Shown: positions 16,152 to 25,187 of the stretch, piece by piece
How the letters are laid out: every line of letters starts with the position of its first letter
Numbering within the stretch: the first letter of the stretch is position 1
NCBI GenBank assembly: GCA_018830645.1
Contig: JAHJSA010000001.1
Coordinates: forward strand, 1-51,831
DNA length: 51,831 nt
Source: Actinomycetota bacterium
Lineage (GTDB): Bacteria > Actinomycetota > Thermoleophilia > RBG-16-64-13
Direction of reading: 5' to 3'
Translations under genes and position numbers: made by a program
The notes under the pieces: generated by a model
Database searches by the model: none
What the model was told of the DNA's origin: nothing
Seen by the model: only the letters and a program-made list of their open reading frames with translations

Positions 16152-17696
16152 TCAGGCGGAGCCATCGTTCGCGAGGACCCGCGCCGACGACCGGCCCGTG
16201 TACGGCTGCGCGCCCTCATCTTCGTCGAGAGAAGCAATGATCCGCCGCGCGGAGGGGTCGGTCTCTACCAGGCTGATGAAGGCCTTCACCACAGACGGAT
16301 CGAACTGGGTGCCTGCGTAGCGCTGGAGTTCAAGTACGGCTTCAGAGTGGCTCCGGCCCGAACGGTAGGGGCGGTCGGACCGTATTGCGTGGTAGGCGTC
16401 GGTGGCGGCAATGATACGTGCGCCCAGGGGTATGGCCTCGCCCTTGAGGCGCCCGGGGTAGCCACTGCCGTCGAAGCGCTCCTGGTGATGCAGTACGAGG
16501 GGCACGACTTCGCGGAGTTCGGGAGCCTGTTCGAGGATGGTCTTGCCGAGCGTGGGGTGGGCGTGGATGCTCGCCCAGTCTTCGGTCGAGAGTGCCGACT
16601 GCTTGCTGAGGACCGTGTCGGGCACGCCGATCTTTCCCACGTCGTGCAAGAGCGCACCCACCTGCACCCGCTCGACTTCCACTTCCGGCAACCCTACGCG
16701 ACGGGCCGTCGCCGCGGCCAGATCGGACACGAATCGCGAATGGCTATGGGTGTAGCGGTCGCGCACATCGACGGCGGCTGCAAGGCTCCGCACGACAGCG
16801 GCGCGGCTCGAGGCGGAAAGGTGGAACACATTGCCCATCTTGGCCGTGGGCTCCGGCAATCCTTGCACCAGTTGGATCTGGTTCCCTCCAAGCGACTTCG
16901 CGAACGCAACGGCGAGTTTCGCTTCGCTGACGAGTCGAGCCGGCGTGTCTCCATCGGTCGGATAGTAGGCCACGCCAACGGTCGCGGTCACCCGCGCCAT
17001 GCTGCCCTCCGGCGCCGAGAAGGTGACCGACGCCACCATCCGCCGCAGCCGCTCGGCGGCATCTATGCCGCCCTTGTGCAGGGTGTGGGGCAGGATGACG
17101 GCGAACTGGTCGCCACCGAAGCGGGCGCAGAGGTCGATGTCACGAACCGCCGAACTCAGGCGGCCCGCTACCTCTCGGAGCACGTGGTCACCGGTGCTGT
17201 GGCGGTGGCGGTTGTTGATGCCATGGAACTGGTCAAGATCGAGCAGGAGCAGCGCGAACGAGTCCCCGAAACGAAAGGCCCGGTCGCACTCGTGGCTGAG
17301 GCGATCTTGGAAAGTGCGGTGGCCGGCCACACGCGTGAGCGGATCGAGGCCGTCTTCCTCCGAATGACCCGCTCGGAACACCTGCGCCGTGCGTGTGTAG
17401 GTAGCGTAGGAGGCGAGTCCGGTCGCCACCCCGAGGGCGAGGATGGTCTCGTGGCTGAGCGACCAGGGGATGGAGGGAGCGATACGCTGCGCGAGAGTCA
17501 CACCGGAAGCGAGTATCAGGAGGAGCGCTGGGAACGCCGCGGCGCCGGCGGCCACGAGGGCACCCGGGCGGTGTCCGCTGCTTCCACGGAACAGTTCCCT
17601 AGCCGGGCTGCCCCGTCTATGGGCGACCCAGTCCCCGGCTATCGCCAAGCCGAAAGCGAGCAGGCCGATCTCGGCCGCAATCCCCATCCATCCCAC
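16152..17696 (-). CDS. Membrane GGDEF-like/HD-GYP cyclic di-GMP protein
   Basis: This 514-residue protein has hydrophobic N-terminal segments (IGLLAFGLAIAGDW; ALLLILASGVTLA; ILALGVATGLASY), then a GGDEF-type domain and a complete HD-GYP domain. The cyclase signature is GGDQF (about G194-F198) rather than GGDEF. The Glu to Gln change removes a metal ligand, so cyclase activity is doubtful. The phosphodiesterase half has the HD pair at about H351-D352 (HDVGKIGVPD) and HHQERFDGSGYPGRLKGE, so hydrolysis of cyclic di-GMP is expected, perhaps with the GGDEF half sensing GTP. The start is GTG with GAGGAGGG upstream; ATG 17687 is an alternative. It is the second HD-GYP gene within 6 kb, although outside the island. 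Confidence 0.9.
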   Translation of the reverse strand: MGWMGIAAEIGLLAFGLAIAGDWVAHRRGSPARELFRGSSGHRPGALVAAGAAAFPALLLILASGVTLAQRIAPSIPWSLSHETILALGVATGLASYATYTRTAQVFRAGHSEEDGLDPLTRVAGHRTFQDRLSHECDRAFRFGDSFALLLLDLDQFHGINNRHRHSTGDHVLREVAGRLSSAVRDIDLCARFGGDQFAVILPHTLHKGGIDAAERLRRMVASVTFSAPEGSMARVTATVGVAYYPTDGDTPARLVSEAKLAVAFAKSLGGNQIQLVQGLPEPTAKMGNVFHLSASSRAAVVRSLAAAVDVRDRYTHSHSRFVSDLAAATARRVGLPEVEVERVQVGALLHDVGKIGVPDTVLSKQSALSTEDWASIHAHPTLGKTILEQAPELREVVPLVLHHQERFDGSGYPGRLKGEAIPLGARIIAATDAYHAIRSDRPYRSGRSHSEAVLELQRYAGTQFDPSVVKAFISLVETDPSARRIIASLDEDEGAQPYTGRSSARVLANDGSA

Positions 17697-17823
17697 GTTG
17701 CGAGACCCTCCTCGCCGCCTGATTCTCCCGACAGCACAGTTCGACAGTACTCACGTGGGTTCCTGCCGCCGACGGGTGGGTTCTTGCGCGCGCCGACGAA
17801 TTCGCCTGATTCAGACGCCCGCT

Positions 17824-17842
17824 GTTGCACACCCGGTGCAAC
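17824..17842. promoter_or_regulatory. Perfect 7-bp inverted repeat, possible operator
   Basis: GTTGCAC and GTGCAAC are separated by five bases (ACCCG). The site lies about 130 bases upstream of the GTG start of the minus-strand GGDEF/HD-GYP gene, where a transcription factor dimer could bind. No regulator gene is adjacent. Confidence 0.4.
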
Positions 17843-17999
17843 TGAGGAGTTTTCCCTATGGCAGTCGGGAACAACAAGACGCATACTGCCAGCGCACACT
17901 GAGCGCCCAGCGGGCCCCGATCGACAGAGCGGGTGAACCGCATGTGAGTCGCCGGTGTTTAATCTAGGCACCTCCCGTGCAGGCCCTGGGACAGGGGCC

Positions 18000-18038
18000 A
18001 AACGGAAAGGCCGCCCTTCCCGGGCGGCCTTTCCGTTT
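18000..18038 (-). terminator. Strong bidirectional hairpin terminator after the ferredoxin gene
   Basis: The arms AAACGGAAAGGCCGCCC and GGGCGGCCTTTCCGTTT pair perfectly over 17 bases around a 5-base loop. It begins about 30 bases after the ferredoxin stop on the minus strand. A-rich and T-rich ends on both arms allow function in either direction. Confidence 0.85.
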
Positions 18039-18067
18039 GCTCACTCTTCGAACGATGTTCCTGGCGA

Positions 18068-18256
18068 TCAGTCCAGGGCGATGGCGCCTTCCGGGCACTC
18101 GTCCGCGGCTTCGTCGCAGCAACCGGCGTCGTCGCAGCCATTGGCGTCGAGGATGTGGCTGATTCCGTCATCACCGATTTCGAAGATATCGGGGCAGATA
18201 TCCTCGCAGATGCCGCATCCGGTGCAGAGATCGGCGTCGACTTTGGGGGTTGCCAT
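18068..18256 (-). CDS. Small ferredoxin, probably one [4Fe-4S] cluster
   Basis: This 62-residue acidic protein carries CTGCGICEDICP, the standard CxxCxxCxxxCP binding motif, and a later C-P (DECPEGAI). The second half has GCDDAGCC rather than a second CxxCxxC, so one [4Fe-4S] cluster is expected, with the two extra Cys possibly in a disulfide. It should act as a cytosolic low-potential electron carrier. GAGGAGG lies at a good distance before the ATG. On the minus strand, TATACT (plus-strand positions 18328-18333) could be the -10 box, about 70 bases upstream. The gene stands alone between a strong terminator and the divergent tilS, so its redox partner is not shown. Confidence 0.92.
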   Translation of the reverse strand: MATPKVDADLCTGCGICEDICPDIFEIGDDGISHILDANGCDDAGCCDEAADECPEGAIALD

Positions 18257-18498
18257 ACTCTATGTCCTCCTCGTGTGCGTGTGACCGGGCCGACTCCGTA
18301 GGCGGCTCGGCGTCTGTGCAAGGACGGAGTATAGCGCGGAGGTGGGGGGAGGCGCGAGACTTTTTTTTGACGCTTCCGGATGGGCGGTCCGAGCCTGCTG
18401 TTCGACGGTCCCCAGGATCCGCCGCGGAGACTGATCCGTGAATGGGGGCCACGACTCCTTCGGTGGACGTGGGGCACCCGCCTCGGTATCCTCCGGGT

Positions 18499-19977
18499 AT
18501 GGTTGCCGAAGCCTCCTCTCCGGACAAACACCAGCCATCGGCACCCCAGCGCCGCGCGGATCTGGCCGGCGTCGTGAGGGCGGTGTGTCGGAGCGAGCGC
18601 CTGTTCCCCCCTCGAGCCGCAGGCGTGGTGATGGTCTCTGGCGGGCAGGACTCCATCGCACTCCTCCACCTGCTCGCCACGGGGGCCCTCGGCGATGAGG
18701 GGCCCGCTTCGTTGACGGTGGTACACGTGAACCACCACCTGAGAGGCGACGAGAGCGACGCCGACGAGCGTCTCGTGGTTGAGCACTGCGCGGCGTTGGC
18801 GGTGGATCTGCGAGTGGTCCACGCTCCGGTGGACAAGGCTCGTGGCAACGTGCAGGCAGAGGCCCGCGAGCTGCGCCGGAGTGCTGCACTGAGCACAGCA
18901 GCCCTTGTGGGCGCGTCGACGATCGCCCTCGGGCACACCCTCGACGACCAGGTCGAGACCATGCTGTATCGCCTCGGGCGCTACGGCGGCCTCAGCTCGT
19001 TCGCCGCCATGAGACCCGTGGAGCCGCCGTGGGTGAGGCCGCTTCTCCGGGTCCGCCGTGCCGAGACTGCGCACTACTGCGAAGTCAACGGCCTGCGGTT
19101 CGCCCGGGATCGCGGCAACGACCACCCGGGCTACGCGCGCACCGGCCTCCGGGTGCAGGTGGTGCCTGCGTGGGAGGAAGCGCTGCCCGGCGCCGTGAAG
19201 GCGGCGGGGCGTGCGGCGGAGGTGGCGGCCGAGGCAAACGAGTTGATTGCGGAGGTGGTGGCCGCGGCGGCGGCGGATTCGGAGTTGCTCGGCGGTGAAG
19301 CGGCCCGGCCCGGAGCGCGGCGCGTCTTCTCGGTGTCGAGACTGAGGGGTCTGAGCTGCCCAGTGCGCCGCGCACTGCTGCGTAGTGTCCTTGAGTCGTC
19401 GCGCGGCCTGGGGGCCTCGCGCAGGGTGGTGAGCGCGGTGGAGGGTCTGCTCGAGGGTACTGAAGCCGCGGAGGTGCACGTTGGAGGGGGGTGGATCGCT
19501 CACGTGGAGGGCGGCAGGCTCTCGTTCCTGCAGGTCGAGCCGGGTGGAACCGCATCTACGAGGGTGGGCCCGATAGGATCCCGAGTCGATCGCTCCGATC
19601 GGCAGGTCGAGCTACCTTGCCCCGGCGAAGTCCTCTGGGGAGGGCTCGTCGTCAGGGCCGAGATCGATGCGCGCTTCGCGGCTCACGATCCTCGGGTCGA
19701 GGCGTACGTGAACGCCGGTGTGCTGAAGGGTCCGCTCTGGGTGCGCGGAGCGCGGCCCGGTGACGTGATTCGGCCGCTCGGCGCTCCGGGAAAGCGGCGC
19801 GTCCAGGACGTCCTTGTCGATGCGAAGGTCGCCGGTTCACTGCGGTCGGTGGTTCCTTTGGTGGGATGCGGCGACCGCGTCCTGTGGGTCGCGGGGTTCA
19901 TCGTCTCGGAGGAGGGTAGAATAGGTGCCGAGACCCGAGCCGTGGTGCGTCTTTCGGTTACCAAGGCTTCATCTTGA
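18499..19977 (+). CDS. tilS: tRNA(Ile)-lysidine synthase
   Basis: TilS uses ATP to attach lysine to C34 of the CAU-anticodon tRNA-Ile, so that it reads AUA. The N-type ATP pyrophosphatase P-loop is VSGGQDSIALL, followed by HVNHHLRGDESDADE and GHTLDDQVETMLYRL. The C-terminal ~200 residues contain the TilS substrate-binding domains (WVRGARPGDVIRPLG, GKRRVQDVLVDAKV). ATG 18499 is preferred since it leaves a short leader before the P-loop; an in-frame ATG at 18442 would add 19 residues, and neither has a strong ribosome site. It opens the tilS-hpt-ftsH arrangement seen in many Gram-positive genomes. The middle is Ala-rich. Confidence 0.92.
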   Translation: MVAEASSPDKHQPSAPQRRADLAGVVRAVCRSERLFPPRAAGVVMVSGGQDSIALLHLLATGALGDEGPASLTVVHVNHHLRGDESDADERLVVEHCAALAVDLRVVHAPVDKARGNVQAEARELRRSAALSTAALVGASTIALGHTLDDQVETMLYRLGRYGGLSSFAAMRPVEPPWVRPLLRVRRAETAHYCEVNGLRFARDRGNDHPGYARTGLRVQVVPAWEEALPGAVKAAGRAAEVAAEANELIAEVVAAAAADSELLGGEAARPGARRVFSVSRLRGLSCPVRRALLRSVLESSRGLGASRRVVSAVEGLLEGTEAAEVHVGGGWIAHVEGGRLSFLQVEPGGTASTRVGPIGSRVDRSDRQVELPCPGEVLWGGLVVRAEIDARFAAHDPRVEAYVNAGVLKGPLWVRGARPGDVIRPLGAPGKRRVQDVLVDAKVAGSLRSVVPLVGCGDRVLWVAGFIVSEEGRIGAETRAVVRLSVTKASS

Positions 19978-20050
19978 AACTGGCTTCAAGGCATGAGTCG
20001 CGTGACTCCGCGGAGGCCAGTGCAACGAGGCGGCAGACAGGAGGCCTGGT

Positions 20051-20620
20051 GTGGCGGGAGACGACGTGGAGAATGGCGTGAGCGGTCCCATCAAGGTGCT
20101 CATCGACGCCGAGACGCTGCAGGGGCGCATCGACGAGTTGGCGGCCCAGATCTCGGCTGACTACGCCGGCCGATGTCCCGTTCTCATATGCGTGCTGAAG
20201 GGTGCGGTCTTCTTCATGGCGGACATAGCGCGCAGACTCGACTTCGACATGGAGATGGACTTCATGGCGGTGTCCAGCTACGGGTCTTCGACCGACAGCT
20301 CGGGCGTGGTGCGCATCCTGAAGGACCTTGACATGAACATCGAGGGCCGTCATGTCTTGATCGTGGAAGACATCATCGACTCCGGCTTGACGCTCAAGTA
20401 TCTGACGAAGAACCTCAACTCTCGCAGGCCCGCCAGCCTGGAGATCGTGACGTTGCTCGACAAGCCCGGGCGCCGCAAGGCCGTCCTTCCCTGCCGCTAC
20501 GTGGGCTTCGAGGTGGGCAACGAGTTCGTGGTGGGCTACGGCCTCGATCACGCCGAGAAATACAGGAACCTCCCGTACATCGGGCTTGTGGATGGGCTTG
20601 CCGACGAGGAAGGACATTGA
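20051..20620 (+). CDS. hpt: Hypoxanthine phosphoribosyltransferase
   Basis: This 189-residue enzyme converts hypoxanthine (and usually guanine) plus PRPP to the nucleotide in purine salvage. The PRPP-binding motif VLIVEDIIDSG is intact, as are LKGAVFFMADIARRL near the N-terminus, the flexible-loop SYG motif (AVSSYGSST) and VGYGLDHAEKYRNLPYIG near the C-terminus. GTG 20051 follows AGGAGG at a suitable distance. Length is normal for the family. It lies between tilS and ftsH, a conserved trio in Firmicutes and Actinomycetota. Confidence 0.95.
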   Translation: MAGDDVENGVSGPIKVLIDAETLQGRIDELAAQISADYAGRCPVLICVLKGAVFFMADIARRLDFDMEMDFMAVSSYGSSTDSSGVVRILKDLDMNIEGRHVLIVEDIIDSGLTLKYLTKNLNSRRPASLEIVTLLDKPGRRKAVLPCRYVGFEVGNEFVVGYGLDHAEKYRNLPYIGLVDGLADEEGH

Positions 20621-20665
20621 GCGGGATCCAATGTGACCTCAGACTGCGTGCAAGAACCCCTATGG

Positions 20666-20671
20666 TAAGAT
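20666..20671 (+). promoter_or_regulatory. Possible extended -10 element before ftsH
   Basis: TATGGTAAGAT contains TGG immediately before TAAGAT, which fits an extended -10 box, about 25-35 bases from the ftsH start. No good -35 hexamer is visible 17 bases upstream. Confidence 0.3.
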
Positions 20672-20692
20672 TCTGGCCCCAGAACAACGAAG

Positions 20693-22945
20693 GTGGGAGT
20701 CCGCTTGGGTAGATTCTTCAAGAGTGCCGCGTTTCCCATTCTGATCGTCCTCCTCATTGCGTTCTTCGTGCAGAGCCTGTTCACCGGCTCTCAGCCGCAG
20801 AAGGCACTGACGTTCATGGAGTTCCAGAGGGCGGTTGAAGGGAAGCAGGTGTCCGACGCCGTCATCAAGACGCGCGACGGGCTGGTCGAGGGCACCCTCA
20901 AGAGCGGCCAGAAGTTCTCGATAGGTGTGCCGCCCGATTACGACATCGCCAAGTTCATGGTCGAGAACGAAGTCGACTTCAGCACCGACGTGCAGCGGCA
21001 GTCGATCTGGGTGTCGCTCCTCTCGACCTTCCTCCCCATACTGATCCTGGTCGCCTTCTTCCTGTTCTTCATGAACCAGATGCAGGGCGGCGGCAGCCGA
21101 GTGATGAGCTTCGGCAAGTCGAAGGCCAAGCGCATGAGTCTCGACGCGCCCAAGGTCACGTTCCGGGATGTCGCCGGCGTAGATGAGGCCGTCGAGGAGC
21201 TCCAGGAGATCAAGGAGTTCTTGGAGAACCCGAAGCGCTTCCAAGCGCTCGGCGCGCGCATCCCGAAAGGCGTGCTCCTCTTCGGCCCCCCGGGGACCGG
21301 TAAGACGTTGCTCGCCCGAGCCGTGGCGGGTGAGGCGGGCGTGCCGTTCTTCAGCATTTCGGGCTCCGATTTCGTCGAGATGTTCGTGGGTGTGGGCGCG
21401 AGTCGAGTGCGCGACCTGTTCGAGCAGGCCAAGCAGAATCAGCCGTGCATCATCTTCATGGACGAGATCGACGCCGTCGGTCGTCATCGAGGCGCCGGTC
21501 TCGGCGGCGGGCACGACGAGCGCGAGCAGACCCTCAACCAGCTCCTTGTGGAGATGGACGGCTTCGAGGCTAACGAGAGCATCATCCTGATCGCCGCCAC
21601 GAACCGACCCGACATCCTCGACCCCGCGCTGCTGCGTCCCGGCCGCTTCGATCGGCAGATCGTCGTCGATCGACCTGATCGTGAAGGTCGGAAGGCGATC
21701 CTCGACGTGCACACCAAAGGCAAGCCTTTGTCGCCCGCTATCGACCTCGAAGTGCTCGCGGCTTCTACCCCCGGCTTCACGGGGGCCGATCTGGCCAACC
21801 TGGTGAACGAAGCGGCCCTTCTGGCTGCCCGAGCCAACAAGAAGATCGTGGAGATGGACGAACTCGAGGAGGCCACCCTGCGGGTGATCGCCGGTCCCGA
21901 GAAGAAGTCGCGTCTGCTGAGTGAGGAGGAGCGTCTGATCACCGCGTACCATGAGACCGGCCACGCGCTCGTGGCCCACATCCTCCCCAACGCCGACCCT
22001 GTGCACAAGGTCTCCATCATCAGTCGGGGACAGGCCCTTGGCTATACGATCACGTTGCCCACCGAGGACAAGTTCATGGTCAAGCGCGGCGAGATCATGG
22101 ACAAACTGGCCCACATGCTGGGTGGACGGGTAGCCGAGGAGGTGCGCTTCGACGACATCACCACCGGCGCCTCGAACGACCTTCAGCGGGCCACCGAGAC
22201 GGCCCGCCGCATGATCACGCAGTACGGCATGAGCGAGAACCTCGGGCCTCTTACATTCGGGCACGATCCGGGGCAGCCGTTCGTAGGTCGCGACTACGGG
22301 GCCGGGCAGGAATACTCCGAGGAGACCGCCCGCCGCATCGACGAGGAGATCCGTCGCGTCATCGACGAGGCGTACAGCACCGCCATGAGGGTCCTCCGCG
22401 ACAACCGTGAGCTGCTCGACAAGGTGTCGGGGCTCCTAGTGGAGCGGGAGACCATCGATCGAGACGAGTTCGTGGCGCTGCTCGAAGGTGGTGATCCGGC
22501 CGAGGTGTTCAAGGTGCGCGACGAGAAGAACGCCAAGAAGCGGGCGGAAGCCGAGCGCCAGGCCGCCCAGCGCAAGGCGCGCGAGGAGGCCGAGGAGCAG
22601 AAGCGCAAGGCGCGCGAAGAAGCCGAAGCGGCTGAGAACGGTGACGACGAACTACCCGAGCCGGGCGTGGGCATAGCGCCTGCCTCCGCGCACGACGACC
22701 TTTCGGGACGCGAGGGCAGTTCCGGGCCGGACGATGGCTCCGGTCTCGAGGACCCCGAGCCACTCGCCGAGCCCGGCAATATCGACGGTGACGATGGGGA
22801 TGGAGCGGGAGCGACTCATGCCGACGCCGGTGTCGAGCTTGACACCGACTCCGACTCCGACTCCGACGGCGACTCCGACTCCGACGGCGATCGCACGGTG
22901 ACCGCGGACCGCGGCGTTGGCAAGGGAGGTGGAAACGCCGCGTGA
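20693..22945 (+). CDS. ftsH: ATP-dependent zinc metalloprotease FtsH
   Basis: FtsH is a membrane-bound AAA protease that degrades misfolded and regulatory membrane proteins as a hexamer. The 750-residue product has two membrane segments ([17 protein letters not shown] and [15 protein letters not shown]) around a small extracytoplasmic domain. Walker A GPPGTGKT is at about 198-205, Walker [13 protein letters not shown], the second region of homology [19 protein letters not shown], and the zinc motif HETGH at about 420-424. The C-terminus is unusual: after the protease domain about 140 residues form a charged coiled coil, then an acidic tail with repeated Asp-Ser and Asp-Gly pairs. GTG 20693 is used; TTG 20705 is equally possible, with GGTGGGAG before it. 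Its last bases overlap the GTG of folE. Confidence 0.95.
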   Translation: MGVRLGRFFKSAAFPILIVLLIAFFVQSLFTGSQPQKALTFMEFQRAVEGKQVSDAVIKTRDGLVEGTLKSGQKFSIGVPPDYDIAKFMVENEVDFSTDVQRQSIWVSLLSTFLPILILVAFFLFFMNQMQGGGSRVMSFGKSKAKRMSLDAPKVTFRDVAGVDEAVEELQEIKEFLENPKRFQALGARIPKGVLLFGPPGTGKTLLARAVAGEAGVPFFSISGSDFVEMFVGVGASRVRDLFEQAKQNQPCIIFMDEIDAVGRHRGAGLGGGHDEREQTLNQLLVEMDGFEANESIILIAATNRPDILDPALLRPGRFDRQIVVDRPDREGRKAILDVHTKGKPLSPAIDLEVLAASTPGFTGADLANLVNEAALLAARANKKIVEMDELEEATLRVIAGPEKKSRLLSEEERLITAYHETGHALVAHILPNADPVHKVSIISRGQALGYTITLPTEDKFMVKRGEIMDKLAHMLGGRVAEEVRFDDITTGASNDLQRATETARRMITQYGMSENLGPLTFGHDPGQPFVGRDYGAGQEYSEETARRIDEEIRRVIDEAYSTAMRVLRDNRELLDKVSGLLVERETIDRDEFVALLEGGDPAEVFKVRDEKNAKKRAEAERQAAQRKAREEAEEQKRKAREEAEAAENGDDELPEPGVGIAPASAHDDLSGREGSSGPDDGSGLEDPEPLAEPGNIDGDDGDGAGATHADAGVELDTDSDSDSDGDSDSDGDRTVTADRGVGKGGGNAA

Positions 22946-23544
22946 GCGTGGAGGGCTCCCCCCCCGAGGGTCGCATGGATCTCGACAAGATCGAGCAGGG
23001 CATCCGATTGGTGCTCGAGGGGATCGGGGAAGACGCAGACCGCGAGGGCCTGCTCCGTACCCCGAACCGCGTGGCCGAGATGTACAAGGAGATCCTCGAC
23101 GGCACCCACGCGTGCCTCTCGGATCTCATCGATCCGATACCGTCCGATCAACACCAGGAACTGGTACTGATCAAAGACATCCCCTTCTACTCCATCTGCG
23201 AGCATCACCTCACCCCGTTCTTTGGATTCGCGCACGTGGCCTACATCCCGTCGCGCTGCGGTAAGATCGCCGGCCTCTCCAAGCTCGCGCGACTGGTGAA
23301 GGTAGCCGCCGCGCGCCTGCAGCTGCAGGAACGGCTCACCAGCAGCATCGCCGACACCCTCGTGGAGGCGCTCGATCCTGAAGGCGTCCTCGTCCTGGTC
23401 CAGGCCGAGCACCTCTGCATGTCGATGCGCGGCGTGCGCACCGCGGGCGCGCAGACCGTCACGTCGGCCGTGCGCGGCATATTCCGCACGAGCTCCGCCA
23501 CCAGGGCCGAGGTGCTGTCCCTGATCGAAGCTCCCAAGAAGTAG
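22942..23544 (+). CDS. folE: GTP cyclohydrolase I
   Basis: This 200-residue enzyme makes dihydroneopterin triphosphate from GTP, the first step of folate synthesis. Zinc ligands are in [12 protein letters not shown] and EHLCMSMRG, and [13 protein letters not shown] and [12 protein letters not shown] are typical of the family. GTG 22942 overlaps the ftsH stop (GTGA), so the genes are coupled. Five or so N-terminal residues before [11 protein letters not shown] are extra. It starts the fol cluster folE-folP-folB-folK. Confidence 0.95.
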   Translation: MSVEGSPPEGRMDLDKIEQGIRLVLEGIGEDADREGLLRTPNRVAEMYKEILDGTHACLSDLIDPIPSDQHQELVLIKDIPFYSICEHHLTPFFGFAHVAYIPSRCGKIAGLSKLARLVKVAAARLQLQERLTSSIADTLVEALDPEGVLVLVQAEHLCMSMRGVRTAGAQTVTSAVRGIFRTSSATRAEVLSLIEAPKK

Positions 23545-23555
23545 GAGGTCTCGCG

Positions 23556-23585
23556 ATGATCGCCAGGGAAGAGGTCTCGCGATGA
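23556..23585 (+). CDS. Nine-codon coupled mini-ORF ahead of folP
   Basis: The 17-base sequence GAGGTCTCGCGATGATC occurs twice, at 23545-23561 and 23571-23587. The first copy supplies a ribosome site (GGAGG) and an ATG at 23556 that opens nine codons (MIAREEVSR). The TGA of this mini-ORF overlaps the folP ATG as ATGA. It could be a simple start-site duplication, or a translated leader that feeds ribosomes to folP. No codon bias towards a regulatory amino acid is seen. Confidence 0.4.
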   Translation: MIAREEVSR

Positions 23586-24796
23586 TCCCCAAGGCCGGTC
23601 TGGCCCAGGTCGTGGCTCTGCGTGACGTCGACGACGTGCGCGCCCTCCTCGATGAGATGCGGGTCTCGGCGGGCGGAACGAGCATCATGAAGCGCAAGGC
23701 GCTCTTCCGCGTGGTGCGGGTCAAGGGGCTCGACGTGCGCGCGGCCAACATCCTCAAGCAGGAGATGCTCTCGCGCGGCGGTGAGGTGGCCACCTCTCGC
23801 GAGGTCTACGAGATGGGCGCGACCGAGGCCGAGTGCCTGATCATGGGTACGCTCGCCCAATACGAAAGGCTTCTTCCGAAGCTCAGGACACAACCCTTCG
23901 GACTGAGGGACATCGCCGATTCGATCGCCGCGGTGCTCGCCCATCACGACGCCCACGCGCCGCTGTTCCATCCCGGGCTCGACCTGAGCCGGCGTCCTCG
24001 CATCATGGGCATCCTCAACGTCACGCCCGACTCCTTTTCCGACCCGGGCGACCACTTCGACACCGACGTCGCCATCGAGGCCGCGTGGCGCATGGTCGAC
24101 GAGGGCGCCGACATCATCGACGTGGGCGGGGAGTCCACGCGGCCCGGCTCCAGCCGGGTGCCCGCCGAGGTCGAGATGCAGCGGGTGTTGCCTGTGATCA
24201 AGGCTCTGAGCCGGGCCCTGCCTGCGCCGATCTCCGTCGACACGTGCCGGGCGGAAGTCGCGGCCGCGGCCCTGGAGGCCGGCGCCTTCATGGTGAACGA
24301 CGTCTCCGCGCTGCGGATGGACCCCGAGATGGTCGCGGTGGTGCGCGACGCAGGGTGTCCAGTGGTGCTCATGCACATGCTTGGGGAGCCGAAGACCATG
24401 CAGGAGGACCCTTGGTATAGCAACGTGGTCGAGGACGTGTACGCGTTCTTCGTCGAGCGTCTCACCCGGGCGGTGGATGACGGTGTGCCCGAGGAGAACC
24501 TGTTGATCGACCCCGGGATCGGCTTCGGCAAGACGCTGGCCCACAACCTGGCCCTGGTGCGCCACGTGGACAGCTTCCGCTCGCTCGGACGCCCCGTGGT
24601 GTTGGGGGCTTCGCGCAAGCGGTTCCTAGGGGATCTATTGGGGCTGCCCGAGGCGAAGGACAGGGTGAACGGCACGATCGCGACGAGCGTGATCGGCGCG
24701 ATGCATGACATCGACGTGCTGCGGGTGCACGATGTGCGTGAGAACGTGGAAGCCGTTCGGCTCACCCGGGCCGTCTTCCCCGCCCGCGAGAACTGA
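23582..24796 (+). CDS. folP: Dihydropteroate synthase with N-terminal extension
   Basis: The C-terminal ~265 residues are a standard dihydropteroate synthase, which condenses hydroxymethyl-dihydropterin diphosphate with p-aminobenzoate. MGILNVTPDSFSDPG starts near residue 139, with IDVGGESTRPGS, ISVDTCRAEVA, NDVSAL, IDPGIGFGKT and GASRKRFLGDL all present. The ~135-residue N-terminal extension (ALRDVDDVRALLDEM, KRKALFRVVRVKGLDVRAANILKQEML) is not part of the catalytic barrel; similar extensions occur in some Gram-positive homologues and their role is unknown. ATG 23582 has GAGGTCTC upstream and is coupled to a mini-ORF. Folate genes flank it on both sides. Confidence 0.93.
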   Translation: MIPKAGLAQVVALRDVDDVRALLDEMRVSAGGTSIMKRKALFRVVRVKGLDVRAANILKQEMLSRGGEVATSREVYEMGATEAECLIMGTLAQYERLLPKLRTQPFGLRDIADSIAAVLAHHDAHAPLFHPGLDLSRRPRIMGILNVTPDSFSDPGDHFDTDVAIEAAWRMVDEGADIIDVGGESTRPGSSRVPAEVEMQRVLPVIKALSRALPAPISVDTCRAEVAAAALEAGAFMVNDVSALRMDPEMVAVVRDAGCPVVLMHMLGEPKTMQEDPWYSNVVEDVYAFFVERLTRAVDDGVPEENLLIDPGIGFGKTLAHNLALVRHVDSFRSLGRPVVLGASRKRFLGDLLGLPEAKDRVNGTIATSVIGAMHDIDVLRVHDVRENVEAVRLTRAVFPAREN

Positions 24797-24827
24797 TCCT
24801 TTGCACCACGGTCGAGGAGGGAAGCCG

Positions 24828-25187
24828 GTGGACATCCATATCGACGGTCTCCAAACCTACGGCTACCACGGGGTGTTGCCCGAGGAAAAGACCCTGGGTC
24901 AGCAATTCGTCTTCGACCTCCGCCTCTCGATGGCCGACTGCGCCGGCGTCCGCACCGATGCCGTCGACGACACGATCGACTACACCGAGGTCATCGACGT
25001 GGTCACCGAAGTGGCCACCTGTGCCAGCTTCGATCTGCTCGAGAAGCTCGCCGGGTCGGTGGCGGATTCCATACTGGAACGCTTCCCCGTGGACAGCGTG
25101 TGGGTGCGCGTCACCAAGCCGCATCCGCCGATCCCATGCGCTGTGCGGGGTGTGGGAGTGTCACTGGAGGTCGGGAGGTCGCAGTGA
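24828..25187 (+). CDS. folB: Dihydroneopterin aldolase
   Basis: This 119-residue enzyme converts dihydroneopterin to hydroxymethyl-dihydropterin. MDIHIDGLQTYGYHGVLPEE is the family N-terminus, with the conserved Y-G-x-H-G-V, and the active-site Glu lies in the DTIDYTEVIDVV region with VTKPHPPIP near the C-terminus. GTG 24828 follows GAGGAGGG. Its TGA overlaps the GTG of folK, so translation is coupled. Confidence 0.95.
   Translation: MDIHIDGLQTYGYHGVLPEEKTLGQQFVFDLRLSMADCAGVRTDAVDDTIDYTEVIDVVTEVATCASFDLLEKLAGSVADSILERFPVDSVWVRVTKPHPPIPCAVRGVGVSLEVGRSQ

Larger units (their letters stand above)
17697..18067. other. Intergenic region upstream of the GGDEF/HD-GYP gene
   Basis: About 370 bases without a convincing gene. 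It holds the palindrome at 17824-17842 and the strong hairpin terminator at 18000-18038. The open frames that cross it run into the neighbouring genes in other frames and resemble no family. I see no confident -35/-10 pair for the minus-strand gene. Confidence 0.55.

Noticed and set aside
16023-17936. Long plus-strand open frame
   Set aside because: It is antisense to the GGDEF/HD-GYP gene, which has clear motifs.
17617-17943. Minus-strand small gene upstream of the GGDEF/HD-GYP gene
   Set aside because: It overlaps the start of the GGDEF/HD-GYP gene in another frame, has no ribosome site and resembles no family.
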